A stretch of 64,000 nucleotides of DNA from Phytoactinopolyspora limicola (GCF_011320225.1 NZ_JAAOEN010000003.1:62001-126000), one strand, 5' to 3'; counted from the first letter of the stretch, positions 41,928 to 53,984 are shown. A program made the numbers and translations. Notes: generated from the letters alone by a model not told the origin.

Positions 41928-42156
41928 CTGTGCCTCCACCCCGCTTTTCTCAGCGGTCGCCCTGTTCGTTCGCCACCCGGGAGATCTCCGTGCCTGAGTC
42001 TGGTGTCCGGCCGGAACCGGCTGGCGCGGCCGTCGTCGGTCGATAGTTGCACATCGAACCCCTCCTCCGCCTCCGCGCGGCGTCCACCTGGATAGCAGAG
42101 GCGGCGACAGACGTTCCCGCGCAGGGCATCAACAGCAGACATTAAGATTATCGGTT

Positions 42157-43413
42157 GTGACCGCCGGAGTGGAGATCATCGTTGAGTTGGGTCCGGTCGC
42201 CCACGGCGGATCGGTGGTGGCCCGGCACGAGGGCCGGGTGGTGTTCGTCCGGCACGGCCTGCCTGGTGAGCGAGTGTCGGCGCGGATCACGGAGGGGGCT
42301 GACGACGCCCGCTATTGGCGAGCCGACGCCGTCGAGATCCTCAGGGCGTCGCCAGACCGGGTCACCGCGCCATGCCGGTACGCGGGCCCCGGCCGCTGCG
42401 GCGGATGCGATTGGCAGCACGCCACCCCGGAGGCCCAGCGCCGGCTGAAGGCGGCGGTGGTCGAGGAACAACTGCGGCGTCTGGCCGGGGTCGAACGGAC
42501 GGTTGTGGTCGAGCCGGTCCCGGGCGACGACGCCGGGCTGGGGTGGCGCACCCGGGTCACCTACGCCGTCGGTGACGACGACCGCGCCGGGCTACGCCGG
42601 CATCGTTCCCACGAGATCGTGCCCATCGACACCTGCCTGATCGCGCACCCTGGTGTCCGGTCGGTCGGCGTCGAGGAGCGCGGCTGGCCGGGCGTCACCT
42701 CGGTCGCCGCGACCGCGTCCGGCACCGGCGACCAACAGTTGATCGTCGAACCAGGTCAGCGCGACGTCGAACTCCCCGAATTGCCAACCGACGTGTCCGT
42801 GTCCATTCTCGACGAGCGGGGCCGCCCGCAGCCACACCAGGGCGACGGCACGGTGACCGAGGTGGCGGCCGGGCGGCGCTGGCGGGTCAGCGGTGGCGGA
42901 TTCTGGCAGGTCCACCCAGGTGCGGCCGATGCCTTGGTGGACGCGGTGGCGCGGGCGGTGGCCGCGCGGCCCGGAGAACGGGTGCTCGACCTCTACAGCG
43001 GCGTCGGTCTGTTCGCCGGTGCGCTGGCGGCGCAGGTCGGCCCCAGTGGGGCCGTGGTGGCGGTGGAAGGTGACCGCCGAGCCGTCGCCGACGCGCGGCA
43101 CAACCTTGCCGACCTGCCACAGGTGACGGTCGAGTCCGGGCCGGTGGACCGGGTGTTGAGCCGGGCCGGCGATCTCGCCGCGGACATCGTCGTGCTCGAC
43201 CCGCCTCGGGCCGGCGCCAAACTCCCGGTGGTCGCGGAGATCAGCCGGCTCCGGCCGCGGGTGGTGGCCTACGTAGCGTGTGACCCAGCGGCTTTGGCCC
43301 GTGACGTAGCAACGTTCGCCGCCCATGGATACGAGCTCACCGACCTGCGTGCGTTCGACCTGTTCCCGATGACGCACCACGTCGAGTGTGTCGCAACGTT
43401 CCATGATCATTGA
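42157..43413 (+). CDS. TrmA/RlmCD-type class I RNA (uracil-5) methyltransferase
   Basis: 418 aa from GTG 42157. N-terminal TRAM domain (VELGPVAHGGSVVARHEGRVVFVRHGLPGERV), an iron-sulphur-type Cys cluster in CRYAGPGRCGGCDWQH (about 73-88), SAM-binding VLDLYSGVGLFAG, DPPRAG and YVACDPAALARD with catalytic Cys, then MTHHVECV. It should methylate uracil at C5 in 23S rRNA or tRNA; the exact site cannot be told. Co-oriented with the next LLM gene. Confidence 0.92.
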   Translation: MTAGVEIIVELGPVAHGGSVVARHEGRVVFVRHGLPGERVSARITEGADDARYWRADAVEILRASPDRVTAPCRYAGPGRCGGCDWQHATPEAQRRLKAAVVEEQLRRLAGVERTVVVEPVPGDDAGLGWRTRVTYAVGDDDRAGLRRHRSHEIVPIDTCLIAHPGVRSVGVEERGWPGVTSVAATASGTGDQQLIVEPGQRDVELPELPTDVSVSILDERGRPQPHQGDGTVTEVAAGRRWRVSGGGFWQVHPGAADALVDAVARAVAARPGERVLDLYSGVGLFAGALAAQVGPSGAVVAVEGDRRAVADARHNLADLPQVTVESGPVDRVLSRAGDLAADIVVLDPPRAGAKLPVVAEISRLRPRVVAYVACDPAALARDVATFAAHGYELTDLRAFDLFPMTHHVECVATFHDH

Positions 43414-43454
43414 CGATTGACCACCGGATTCGGGGGTTAAAGGCCAATGATCAT
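43403..43454. terminator. 10-bp inverted repeat after RNA methyltransferase
   Basis: ATGATCATTG (43403-43412, overlapping the stop codon) and CAATGATCAT (43445-43454) with a 32-nt spacer. It shares the ATGATCAT core with the hairpin at 13703-13760. Terminator role uncertain. Confidence 0.35.
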
Positions 43455-43476
43455 CGGGTACTGAAAGGCTAGGTCC

Positions 43477-44400
43477 ATGCAGTTGCGAATTTTCACCGAA
43501 CCGCAGCAGGGCGCCAGCTATGACGACCAGCTGCGCGTAGCCCAGGCCAGCGAACGGCTCGGGTTCGACGCCTTCTTCCGCTCCGACCACTACCTGGCGA
43601 TGGGAAGCTCGGATGGCCTCCCGGGTCCCACCGACGCGTGGGTCACCCTGGCCGGCTTGGCACGTGAGACGTCCAGCATCCGGCTTGGCACTCTGGTGTC
43701 GTCGGCGACGTTCCGGTATCCGGGTCCGTTGGCCATCCAGGTCGCGCAGGTCGACCAGATGTCCGGCGGCCGGGTCGAGTTCGGGCTGGGCACCGGATGG
43801 TTCGACGCGGAGCATGCCGCTTACGGCATCCCGTTCCCGGATCGACGCTTCGGCCTCCTGGAGGAGCAGCTCGAGGTGGTCACCGGATTGTGGTCCACCC
43901 CGGTCGGAGAGCGCTTCTCGCACACCGGAACGCACTACACCGTGACGGACTCCCCGGCGCTGCCCAAGCCGACACAGGACCGGATGCCGGTGATCATCGG
44001 GGGCCACGGCCCACGCCGCACGCCGGCCCTGGCGGCGCGGTTCGCTACCGAGTTCAACACCGCCTTCCCACCGAAGAGCGAGGTCGCCAGCCGGTTCGCC
44101 GCCGTGCGCAAGGCATGTGAAGACGCCGGCCGCGACCCAGACGATCTCGTGTACTCCGTCGCCTTCGTCTTAGCCTGCGGCAAGGACGAGGCCGAGTTCA
44201 CCCGGCGGGCGGCCGCGATCGGCCGCGACCCAGCCGAGGTACGAGCAAACGGCCTGGCCGGCACCCCGCAGGAGGTGGTCGACGGCATCAACGCGGTGCG
44301 TGAACTCGGCGCCAGCCGGGTGTATCTGCAGATGCTGGATCTGTCCGACCTGGACCACCTGGAGCTCGTGGCGGCCGACGTCGCGCCGCACGTCGCCTGA
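43477..44400 (+). CDS. LLM-class F420-dependent oxidoreductase
   Basis: 307 aa, luciferase-like barrel: LRIFTEPQQGASYDDQLRVAQASERLGFDAFFRSDHYLAMG, RLGTLVSSATFRYPGPLAIQVAQVDQMSGGRVEFGLGTGW. The sequence start and the RSDHY block match the F420-binding branch. Substrate unknown. Convergent with the response regulator gene after 21 bp. Confidence 0.87.
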   Translation: MQLRIFTEPQQGASYDDQLRVAQASERLGFDAFFRSDHYLAMGSSDGLPGPTDAWVTLAGLARETSSIRLGTLVSSATFRYPGPLAIQVAQVDQMSGGRVEFGLGTGWFDAEHAAYGIPFPDRRFGLLEEQLEVVTGLWSTPVGERFSHTGTHYTVTDSPALPKPTQDRMPVIIGGHGPRRTPALAARFATEFNTAFPPKSEVASRFAAVRKACEDAGRDPDDLVYSVAFVLACGKDEAEFTRRAAAIGRDPAEVRANGLAGTPQEVVDGINAVRELGASRVYLQMLDLSDLDHLELVAADVAPHVA

Positions 44401-44421
44401 CCGGGAACCCGGCCACCCCGC

Positions 44422-45102
44422 TCAGGCCGATCCCGGCTCGACCAAACCGGTCTCGTAGGCGACGACGACGGCTTGGGCGCGGTCGCGGAGATCGAGTTTG
44501 GTGAGGATCCGGCCGACGTGGGTCTTCACGGTCTGTTCGGCCAGCACCAGCGCCGCGGCGATCTCGGAGTTGGACATCCCGGTGGCGATGAGCTTCAAGA
44601 CCTCCGTCTCCCGAGGGGTCAACACGTGCAGCAGTTGAGGCCGTGGCCGCTTCGCGTCCGGCCGGCGGGCGAAATCGGCGATCAGCGTACGGGTGATCGA
44701 CGGTGCTAACAACGCGTCGCCGGCCGCGACCACCCGCACCGCGTGAACGAGATCGTCGGCGGGGGCGTCCTTCAGGAGGAACCCGCTGGCGCCGGCCCGG
44801 AGCGCGTCGTAGACGTAGTCGTCCAGATCGAAGGTGGTCAACATCACCACGCGGGGTTTCGGCTCGCCGGGCCCGCGCAGGATCCGGCGGGTGGCCTCCA
44901 GCCCGTCGAGCACTGGCATCCGCACGTCCATGAGGACGACGTCGGGCCCCAGCCGGCGGACGGCGTCGACGGCGGCCGAACCATCGGCGGCGTCACCCAC
45001 CACGTCGATGTCCGGCTGTGCGGCGAGCAACGCGCCGAAACCCTGCCGGACCATCGCTTGGTCGTCGACGATCAACACGCGGGTGGGTGCCCTAGTGGTC
45101 AC
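44422..45102 (-). CDS. NarL/FixJ-type response regulator
   Basis: 226 aa from GTG 45102; the start overlaps the histidine kinase stop by 11 bp. Receiver domain: VLIVDDQAMVRQGF, phospho-acceptor Asp in VVLMDVRMPVLDG (about 54), Lys in LLKDAPADD; GerE HTH at about 155-215 (LTPRETEVLKLIATGMSNSEIAAALVLAEQTVKTHVGRI). Cognate of the upstream kinase. Confidence 0.94.
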   Translation of the reverse strand: MTTRAPTRVLIVDDQAMVRQGFGALLAAQPDIDVVGDAADGSAAVDAVRRLGPDVVLMDVRMPVLDGLEATRRILRGPGEPKPRVVMLTTFDLDDYVYDALRAGASGFLLKDAPADDLVHAVRVVAAGDALLAPSITRTLIADFARRPDAKRPRPQLLHVLTPRETEVLKLIATGMSNSEIAAALVLAEQTVKTHVGRILTKLDLRDRAQAVVVAYETGLVEPGSA

Positions 45103-46972
45103 CGGATCGCTCCTCTGCGGGGTGGTGGCGAGGTGAATCGTGGACGGGGATCCGGGCATGCACCTCGAACCCGCCGTCGGCGTTGGCTCCGGCCTCGAAG
45201 GTACCGCCCACCACGCTCGCCCGTTCGCGCATCCCGATCAGCCCGTGTCCGGTGGTGACCTGGTCAGGATCCGATCGGGCGGGCCGCGCCGGCGCTGGCT
45301 CGGCGCCGGCCGGGGGCGCCGAGTTGAGCACGCGTAGATCCACGGCGTCGTCGAGAACACCGACGTACACGTGGACGTCGGAACCGGGTGCGTGCCGGGC
45401 CGCGTTGGCCAGTGACTCCTGCATGATCCGGTAGATGGACAGGCCGGCCGCCGCGCCGACGTCCGGCAGCGGCGGTCTCATATGCAGGCGAACGTGCACG
45501 CCGGATCGGCGGACGTTGTCGACGAGATCCTCGATCTGCTCGAGGCCCGGTTGGGGAGTGGTCGGCGCGACCTGGTCGGTGGCGCGCAACACACCAAGCA
45601 TGGATCGGACCTCGTTGAGTGCCTGCCGGGCCGACGCGCTGATGGAGGCCAGTTCGTCGGCGGCGGCGGGGGAGAGATCCGGAATCCGGTAGGGGGCGGT
45701 TTCTGCCTGGACAACAACCATCGACATGTGATGGGCGACGACGTCGTGAAGATCGCGGGCGATCCGGGTCCGTTCCTCCAGGACCGTCCGGCGGGCCCGT
45801 TCCAGCTGGCTGAGTTCAGTCTGCCGTTCCACCTCGTGGCTGGCCAGGCGCCGGGTCCGCATCAGGTCGCCGATCAGCGCCAGGGCCGACGTCGTGACCA
45901 TGAGGGTGATGGCTACACCGGCATTGTCGGCGGTACCGGCGGACTGGCTCGCGACCGTCACCGCCCACACCCAGGCGACGGTCGCCCGCTGGTGGCGCAC
46001 GGCCACCAGGAACGTCATGGCGAGCCAGACGAACTGCATGGCGACCGGCCAGGTGCCGGGGTCTTGGCCGCCGCTGGGGGTGCCGATCACGGCGACGACG
46101 ATGGCCACCAGGGTGATCAGCCGCCAGCCGATCAGCGCGTACTGCCGGGCCAGGCCGATGGGCAGGGCGATCGCCGCGGCCAGGATCGGGAGGACGAGGT
46201 CATGGACGATGATCGTCTCGTGGAAGGAGCCCACGCCGAGCCAGAACACGCCGAGTGCCAGGATCCACGGCGATGCCGTACGAACCCGGCCGGCCCAGGG
46301 CCGCGAACTCAGGAGGCGTTCGGCGAACGGGCGCCCGGTTGGGGGTGACGGTACCCAGTCCACGAAGGCCTCGCGAAACCCGGCGAGCAACGCTGCGGGG
46401 ACGTCCCTGGCCGAGATGACCACGTCCGGGGGAGGTGGCCGGCGGGTCCGGACCAGGCCGGTGAGCCCCATGACCACACCGGCTAGTCCGATGAGCGCGG
46501 CCCCGACCGACCACCCGGCACGCAGCTCGTCCGGCACGGAGACACCGAACAGGACTGCGGTAGCGGTGGTGGCGATCAGAGATACTCCGGCCCGCCTCAA
46601 TCTGCCCCGCCCGGCTGGGACGGACAGGCCAGTGGCGAAGACCAGGGCGAGCAGGACCAGGCCATGTATCACCGGCCATGGCCAGGGGTCGCCGTCCACC
46701 ACTGGCATGGCCCTGGACACGACGAGCGCTCCTGCCGCGGACACCAGCCAACCCAACGCGGGGGCGGCGACGACGAGCCCCAAGGGTGCGGCGGCGGCGA
46801 ACGCGGCCACCACGATGAGAGGCCCATCGACGTCGAAGGTGTCGCGGACATCCGCGAGTGCGATGACGAACGCGATCAATGCGGTCATCCACGGCCACCA
46901 CCCCCGGGGACCTGTGGGGATGGGCACCGTCGCGAGCCGGCCGCGCGGTGCGGCGTCCTGAGCATCGGCCAC
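45092..46972 (-). CDS. sensor histidine kinase (HisKA_3)
   Basis: 626 aa, longer than most family members. About ten TM segments occupy residues 20-370 in two blocks, suggesting a membrane sensor without a large outer loop. Phospho-acceptor His is in RIARDLHDVVAHHMS (about 415); the N-box is IMQESLANAARHA, and G-box TTGHGLIGMRER follows. Divergent from the phospholipase A2 gene across about 210 bp, which may be a target. Confidence 0.93.
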   Translation of the reverse strand: MADAQDAAPRGRLATVPIPTGPRGWWPWMTALIAFVIALADVRDTFDVDGPLIVVAAFAAAAPLGLVVAAPALGWLVSAAGALVVSRAMPVVDGDPWPWPVIHGLVLLALVFATGLSVPAGRGRLRRAGVSLIATTATAVLFGVSVPDELRAGWSVGAALIGLAGVVMGLTGLVRTRRPPPPDVVISARDVPAALLAGFREAFVDWVPSPPTGRPFAERLLSSRPWAGRVRTASPWILALGVFWLGVGSFHETIIVHDLVLPILAAAIALPIGLARQYALIGWRLITLVAIVVAVIGTPSGGQDPGTWPVAMQFVWLAMTFLVAVRHQRATVAWVWAVTVASQSAGTADNAGVAITLMVTTSALALIGDLMRTRRLASHEVERQTELSQLERARRTVLEERTRIARDLHDVVAHHMSMVVVQAETAPYRIPDLSPAAADELASISASARQALNEVRSMLGVLRATDQVAPTTPQPGLEQIEDLVDNVRRSGVHVRLHMRPPLPDVGAAAGLSIYRIMQESLANAARHAPGSDVHVYVGVLDDAVDLRVLNSAPPAGAEPAPARPARSDPDQVTTGHGLIGMRERASVVGGTFEAGANADGGFEVHARIPVHDSPRHHPAEERSGDH

Positions 46973-47185
46973 CTGCTCAGCGTAGTCACCACACGACCTC
47001 GGCGCGTCGCTCTATGGAGGTAGGTCCGGCGTCACTCCACGGGGTGAGGGGAGGCGGCCCCGAGGACTACGGGGCCACGGCAAGGTTGGCGCCGGAGGCC
47101 GATGATCCGGCGGGTGTGGCTTCGTACCGTCCATCGTCGTGGGCCACGTGTTCGGCCCTCGAGGGTGAGACGGAGGAGAAGCCGA

Positions 47186-47926
47186 ATGGGTGTGCGGATC
47201 AGCCTGATGCTGGCCGCGGTGCTGGTGTCGTTCATTCTGACCGGAGCGGGCCAGGTGCGGCAGACCGGGACCGGGCCGGAGGACGCGGGGGCGGCCCGAG
47301 CCGTGGTGGCGGCCACCGGGTTGGGTGCCGGCCATGCCACATCCGGCTCGACTCCGGACGGAGAACGGCGGCAGGACTCAGCCGTGCGGGCCGTTCCACC
47401 GGACTTCGCCGATGTCATGGGGTACGAGCCGGACGTCGTCACCGGACCGGACGGGACACCACGCGTCGTGCAGCCACATGGCGACTGTTCATCGCCGTTC
47501 GGCCCGACCCACTACGACTTCGAGTTTGCCTGCAAGGCTCACGATTACGGCTACGACCTGCTGAGATACGCCACTGCACACGGCGGCGCACTGGGCCCCT
47601 GGGCCAGGCAAGCGATCGACGAGCAGTTCGGTTCCGACCTGCGGGCCCGTTGCGAGAAGATCGGCGGCGACGTCGGGTGCCGCGCCGTGGCCGCGGTCAG
47701 CGAGCGGGCCGTCGGCATCAACTCATGGCGGCAGGGGTACGGCAACCCGGGCCGCGAAGACCCCGTGCCTTACCTTGCCTCGGCGATGGTGATCCTGTTG
47801 GCGCTGGTCACGCCCCTGGTGGTGGAGCGCTTGCGCCAGGCCCACCGGGTGGTCGCGGCGGCGCGCCGGGAGCGGCCGGTGGGCACGACGGAGCGGCCGG
47901 TGCGCACGATGGAGCAGCCGGCATGA
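47186..47926 (+). CDS. secreted/membrane-anchored prokaryotic phospholipase A2
   Basis: 246 aa from ATG 47186 (GGAGGAG upstream; the frame extends to 47102 with an Arg-rich stretch). Signal peptide at about 1-22, then a PLA2 core with GDCSSPFGPTHYDFEFACKAHDYGYDLLRY: Ca-binding region and catalytic His-Asp in CKAHDYGY, matching the Streptomyces-type 14-kDa PLA2. Cys pairs (about 100/116 and 157/168) fit the family disulphides. Unusually, a C-terminal TM helix (LASAMVILLALVTPLVV, about 195-212) and a basic tail follow, so it may stay at the membrane. Overlaps the acyltransferase start by 4 bp. Confidence 0.85.
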   Translation: MGVRISLMLAAVLVSFILTGAGQVRQTGTGPEDAGAARAVVAATGLGAGHATSGSTPDGERRQDSAVRAVPPDFADVMGYEPDVVTGPDGTPRVVQPHGDCSSPFGPTHYDFEFACKAHDYGYDLLRYATAHGGALGPWARQAIDEQFGSDLRARCEKIGGDVGCRAVAAVSERAVGINSWRQGYGNPGREDPVPYLASAMVILLALVTPLVVERLRQAHRVVAAARRERPVGTTERPVRTMEQPA

Positions 47927-49338
47927 CGCGTGTGGTGGCCGGCATGACGCGGGTCGTGGCCGGTGTGGCCGCGTCGACCCCGCCGGGGCGCGACCGGGTG
48001 ATCGACGCCGTACGGAGCTTGAGCTTGGTCGTGGTGGTGGCCGGGCACTGGCTGATGGCCGGGCTCGCCGTGACCGCGGACGGCCAGGTGCAGGTGGTCA
48101 ACACGCTCACCGTTGTGCCGGAACTACGCCCGCTCACGTGGGTGTTGCAGGTCATGCCGCTGTTCTTCGTCGCCGGGGGATTGGCCAACATGCGGGTGTG
48201 GGTGCGGCTGCGGGCCTCCGGCGGCGGCTACGTGGAGTATCTGCGTGGCCGGCTGGTGCGCTTGCTGGCGCCGGTGGTGGTGTTCGTCGTCACCACCCAG
48301 GCAATCCTGGTGGCCGCGTGGGCGGCGGGGACACCGGCCGAAGACCTGGCCTACGTCGCCCGGCTCCTGGGCCGTCCACTGTGGTTCTTGGTGGTGTATG
48401 TGGTGGTGACGGCCGTGGCGCCGGTGATGATCGCCGGCCACCGCCGGCGGCCGTGGACCACGTTGCTGGTGCCGGTGGGGCTGGCGGCGACCATCGACGT
48501 CGCACGCGTGGCGACGGGTTCGGACCTGTTGAGCGAGCTGGCGGTGGTGAACTTCGTGCTGGTCTGGCTGGTGGCCCAGCAGGTCGGGTTCTGGTACGCC
48601 GATGGGCGCTGGCCGGCCCGGCGGACCGGTGCGGCGTGGGTGGTGGCTGGTGCCGCCCTGGTGGCCCTGGTGGGGTTGACGGTGGCGGGGCCCTACTCGG
48701 TGAGCATGATCGGCCTGCCGGGGGAGATGTCGAACATGAACCCGCCGTCGGTGTGTCTGCTGGTGCTCACGGCCGGGCAGGCGGCGTTGATCATGGCGCT
48801 GCGGCCGCGGCTGAACCGGTGGCTGGCGCGGCCTTGGGCCTGGGCGGTGGTGGTCGCCGTGGGAGTCCGGGCGATCCACCTGTACCTGTGGCATCTGCCG
48901 GCGCTCGTCGTGCTCGTGGTGGTGATGGTGGTCGGCGGCGGCACCCTGCCGGAGGTCGGCGGCGCACTGTGGTGGGCGACCCGGCCGGTGTGGCTGGTGG
49001 TGCTCGCCGCGATGCTGGCCGGGCTCGTGGTGGCGGCGGTGCGGGTGCAACGGTGGTGGCCGGGGCGGTTCAGTCAGGGTGGGGCGGGCCGAGCGTCGAC
49101 TGTGCGGGTGGCGGCCGGCGCGGTGTTGCTGGTGGGCGCGCTGGTGGGGTTCGCCACCGGGGGTTTGGAGCCGTTCGGACCGGCCGGTGAGTGGTTGTTC
49201 GGTGTGCCGGCGTGGCTTATCCCCAGCACCGGGTGCTTGGTGGCGGGATGGGTGATGGCAACAGCCGGGCTCGGTCAGCGGTACCAGTCGCCGTCGATGT
49301 ACCAGTCACCGTCGACCTTGCGTAGGTCGAAAGAGTAG
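47923..49338 (+). CDS. acyltransferase family 3 membrane protein
   Basis: 471 aa from ATG 47923, inside an ATGA overlap with the PLA2 gene. The first two heptads are a tandem repeat (MTRVVAG twice), so ATG 47944 is an alternative start. Acyltransferase_3 features: RVIDAVRSLSLVVVVAGHWLM with the His, and about ten TM helices. It could acylate a lipid, glycan or antibiotic. Pairing with PLA2 suggests linked lipid turnover: deacylation and reacylation. The last 64 bp overlap the convergent lipoprotein gene. Confidence 0.85.
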   Translation: MTRVVAGMTRVVAGVAASTPPGRDRVIDAVRSLSLVVVVAGHWLMAGLAVTADGQVQVVNTLTVVPELRPLTWVLQVMPLFFVAGGLANMRVWVRLRASGGGYVEYLRGRLVRLLAPVVVFVVTTQAILVAAWAAGTPAEDLAYVARLLGRPLWFLVVYVVVTAVAPVMIAGHRRRPWTTLLVPVGLAATIDVARVATGSDLLSELAVVNFVLVWLVAQQVGFWYADGRWPARRTGAAWVVAGAALVALVGLTVAGPYSVSMIGLPGEMSNMNPPSVCLLVLTAGQAALIMALRPRLNRWLARPWAWAVVVAVGVRAIHLYLWHLPALVVLVVVMVVGGGTLPEVGGALWWATRPVWLVVLAAMLAGLVVAAVRVQRWWPGRFSQGGAGRASTVRVAAGAVLLVGALVGFATGGLEPFGPAGEWLFGVPAWLIPSTGCLVAGWVMATAGLGQRYQSPSMYQSPSTLRRSKE

Positions 49339-49700
49339 GGGAAGCCATACATGGCAGGTACGTCGCCGTCGACGCTGGCGGTGTCGGTGGAGGTGTCCAC
49401 CTCGGCCGAGTCGAACGTCACCTCGGGCAGTTCCTCGTCGACCGGGATGGCTACCGAGTTGGCCCAGGTGTCGACGGCGGTCAGGCAGGTGTCCCAGTCC
49501 GGGTGATCGTCGTCGAGAGGGTGGTCGTCGCCACCGAGGTTCAACTCACAGGCGCTTTCGGCATCGACCTCGGCGAGTGCGGCGAAGAAGTCTTCGGCGG
49601 CCGACACCGCGCGGTCCTCGTCGCTACCGCCGCCGCACCCGGACATCGTGAGCGCCGCGGCGGCGATGGCGATGGTGGTCAGGTGGCGAGCGCGCGGCAT
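49275..49700 (-). CDS. small lipoprotein (NTF2-like/DUF4878-type)
   Basis: 141 aa from ATG 49700 (AAGGAGC upstream). Lipobox TMSGC with Cys about 22. The remainder is acidic: AAEDFFAALAEVDAESACELNL, two internal Cys (about 49, 71) and a final VDGDWYIDGDWYR. This pattern is typical of small surface NTF2-like lipoproteins of actinobacteria, function unknown. Convergent and overlapping with the acyltransferase 3' end. Confidence 0.72.
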   Translation of the reverse strand: MPRARHLTTIAIAAAALTMSGCGGGSDEDRAVSAAEDFFAALAEVDAESACELNLGGDDHPLDDDHPDWDTCLTAVDTWANSVAIPVDEELPEVTFDSAEVDTSTDTASVDGDVPAMYGFPYSFDLRKVDGDWYIDGDWYR

Positions 49701-49813
49701 CAAAAGCTCCTTGGGCGAGGTGATCAACGGGTTGTGCGCTATCCAAACAGATCGCCCGCCGGACGGTGCGCTCGGGGAGTGGGTCGGTGGTGGCGAGAAA
49801 GCTTCACGCCGTG

Positions 49814-49831
49814 TATCTTGAACTCAAGATA
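49814..49831. promoter_or_regulatory. 18-bp palindrome upstream of aconitase gene
   Basis: TATCTTGAACTCAAGATA, perfect 8-bp arms, 187 bp upstream of the acn start and 113 bp upstream of the lipoprotein start. Shape fits a MarR/TetR-type operator; regulator unknown. Confidence 0.6.
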
Positions 49832-50018
49832 AAGATGTGGATAGGCCCTCCGCGGTCGGGTAAGGGCAACCTGATACGTGTCGTGTCAGGCGGCTGCGCG
49901 ACCATGGAGCCTGTCAAGGCCCCGTCGGGATGCGCGGTTCGGCTGTCGCGGTCCACCCCGGGGCCAAGCTGGCGCTTCTGGGCCGCACGACGGCGAAGGC
50001 GAAAGGTTGGGATTGGAC

Positions 50019-52835
<2,817 letters not shown>

Positions 52836-52910
52836 CCTGCTCGAATATGAGACTGTTCAGCTGCACGAGAGACATACTTCGATCGCGGTCCTAGAGTCCC
52901 ACAGAACGTG

Positions 52911-52936
52911 CCCCGTCAGGCATCGGCCTGGCGGGG
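52911..52936 (+). terminator. terminator of acnA
   Basis: CCCCGTCAGG (52911-52920) pairs with CCTGGCGGGG (52927-52936), one G-U pair, loop CATCGG, followed by AGCTTGTATTGTG. It lies 75 bp after the stop. Confidence 0.6.
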
Positions 52937-53159
52937 AGCTTGTATTGTGCTGTTCCGTGGTCCGTCGTGTGCTGCTGGAGCATGGAACCTCTGATAGTCG
53001 CCTCTGCGGGTGCCGCCAGCATGGCCCTGGAAGCGCTGGCCATCCACATATGTTGGTACACATCATCGACACCCAAGCGCGGCCACGGTCGGCGACCAGA
53101 CCTGCAGGGCCCTCGGCGCGTGGCGGACGGACCCACCTCGGCACCTCCTCGGGCTCCGT

Positions 53160-53636
53160 GGGTCGATGCCGACGCTGTTCCTGAACTGGGTCACACTCGG
53201 GGTGAGGGTGACCAGCGACTGCAAGGGCCCGGGCGAAACGCGCGGTCCTCGTCGCTGAACGACTTGGCCGCGAGGCCGAGCGATTACTGGGCGGCGTCGA
53301 CCAGGGCAGGTACCTTCGCCCCACTGGCGTAGCTCTGCCTGCGGGCGGTGAGCATGCACTTGGCGGTGCTCACAGCGAGCCGAGGATCCGTGTCGACGCT
53401 GTCGGCGAGCCTGCGCAGGTGGTCCCCCGGATGGACTGCGGATCGGGAGAACATTTGAGCGCGTGCTCGGTCCAGTTGTTCCCCGACTGCGATCCGGCCA
53501 ATTCGCACCGTGCCTCGTCGACGTCAAATCCGCCATCACGCAGAATCCGGGACCACTTGTCCCGTGGCCGTCGTTGTTGCCCCAGCCGGTCAAGATACCG
53601 GTGCACCCACTCACGCCGAGGAGTAAAGGACCCCAT
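53160..53636 (-). pseudogene. degraded abortive-infection-like (Abi C-terminal) gene
   Basis: Minus-strand coding traces in shifting frames: 53636-about 53440 (MGSFTPRREWVHRYLDRLGQQ... GGFDVDEARCELAGSQSGNNWTE), then 53475-53284 in another frame (DHLRRLADSVDTDPRLAVSTAKCMLTA...AKVPALVDAAQ). This second part resembles the TAKE-LVEA...DLPALVKAA region of Abi C-terminal domain proteins. A third frame gives SVTQFRNSVGIDPR, like their RN-x-GTGHG segment. At least two frameshifts make it inactive. It starts 6 bp after the toxin gene stop. The region 52940-53160 shows nothing else clear. Confidence 0.42.
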
Positions 53637-53642
53637 GCCCGG

Positions 53643-53984
53643 CTACTTCGTCTCGTTGGGATGCGAGGTGTGGACCTGCTCCAGGTAGACGGTGCTGCCG
53701 TCGACGTAGAACCACACCCGTGCAGTGCCTTTCAGCGTGGGCTTGTGCTGCCATCGCTCGTAAGTCCGCCCGCCCCGTGTGATCGTGCCCAGGGATCCCT
53801 CGAGCGGGTAGTTGGTCGGTGTCTTCGTCAGGGGTGTGTGGGTCAGGAAGTCCCAGGTGTCGCTCATGGGATTCCTGATCGTCGCCACGAGGTCGCGCCA
53901 GCCCTTCTCGGACTGCTTGGTGGCGTACTTCAACACGTACTCTGACCTTTTCGCCGGTCGCGGGACCAGGGACTCCTTGGGCAT
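53643..53984 (-). CDS. putative RelE-like toxin
   Basis: 113 aa. Basic start (MPKESLVPRPAKRSEYVLKYATKQSEKGWRDLVAT), then a short beta-rich body ending RVWFYVDGSTVYLEQVHTSHPNETK, which fits the RelE/ParE fold (strands followed by a basic/His C-terminus). It starts 2 bp after the antitoxin stop. In the family it would cleave mRNA on the ribosome or inhibit gyrase; which is not evident. Identification rests on partner and fold-like pattern, not on sequence identity. Confidence 0.65.
   Translation of the reverse strand: MPKESLVPRPAKRSEYVLKYATKQSEKGWRDLVATIRNPMSDTWDFLTHTPLTKTPTNYPLEGSLGTITRGGRTYERWQHKPTLKGTARVWFYVDGSTVYLEQVHTSHPNETK

Noticed and set aside
43414-43476. Riboswitch or leader before the second LLM gene
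   Set aside because: Gap is only 63 bp and mostly taken by a simple inverted repeat next to the stop codon.
46879-47922. N-terminal extension of the acyltransferase
   Set aside because: It is a different frame of the kinase, gap and PLA2 region; the ATGA overlap at 47923 gives a normal start.
52936-53642. Intact abortive infection gene
   Set aside because: Similarity is spread over three frames with stops between, so at best a remnant.
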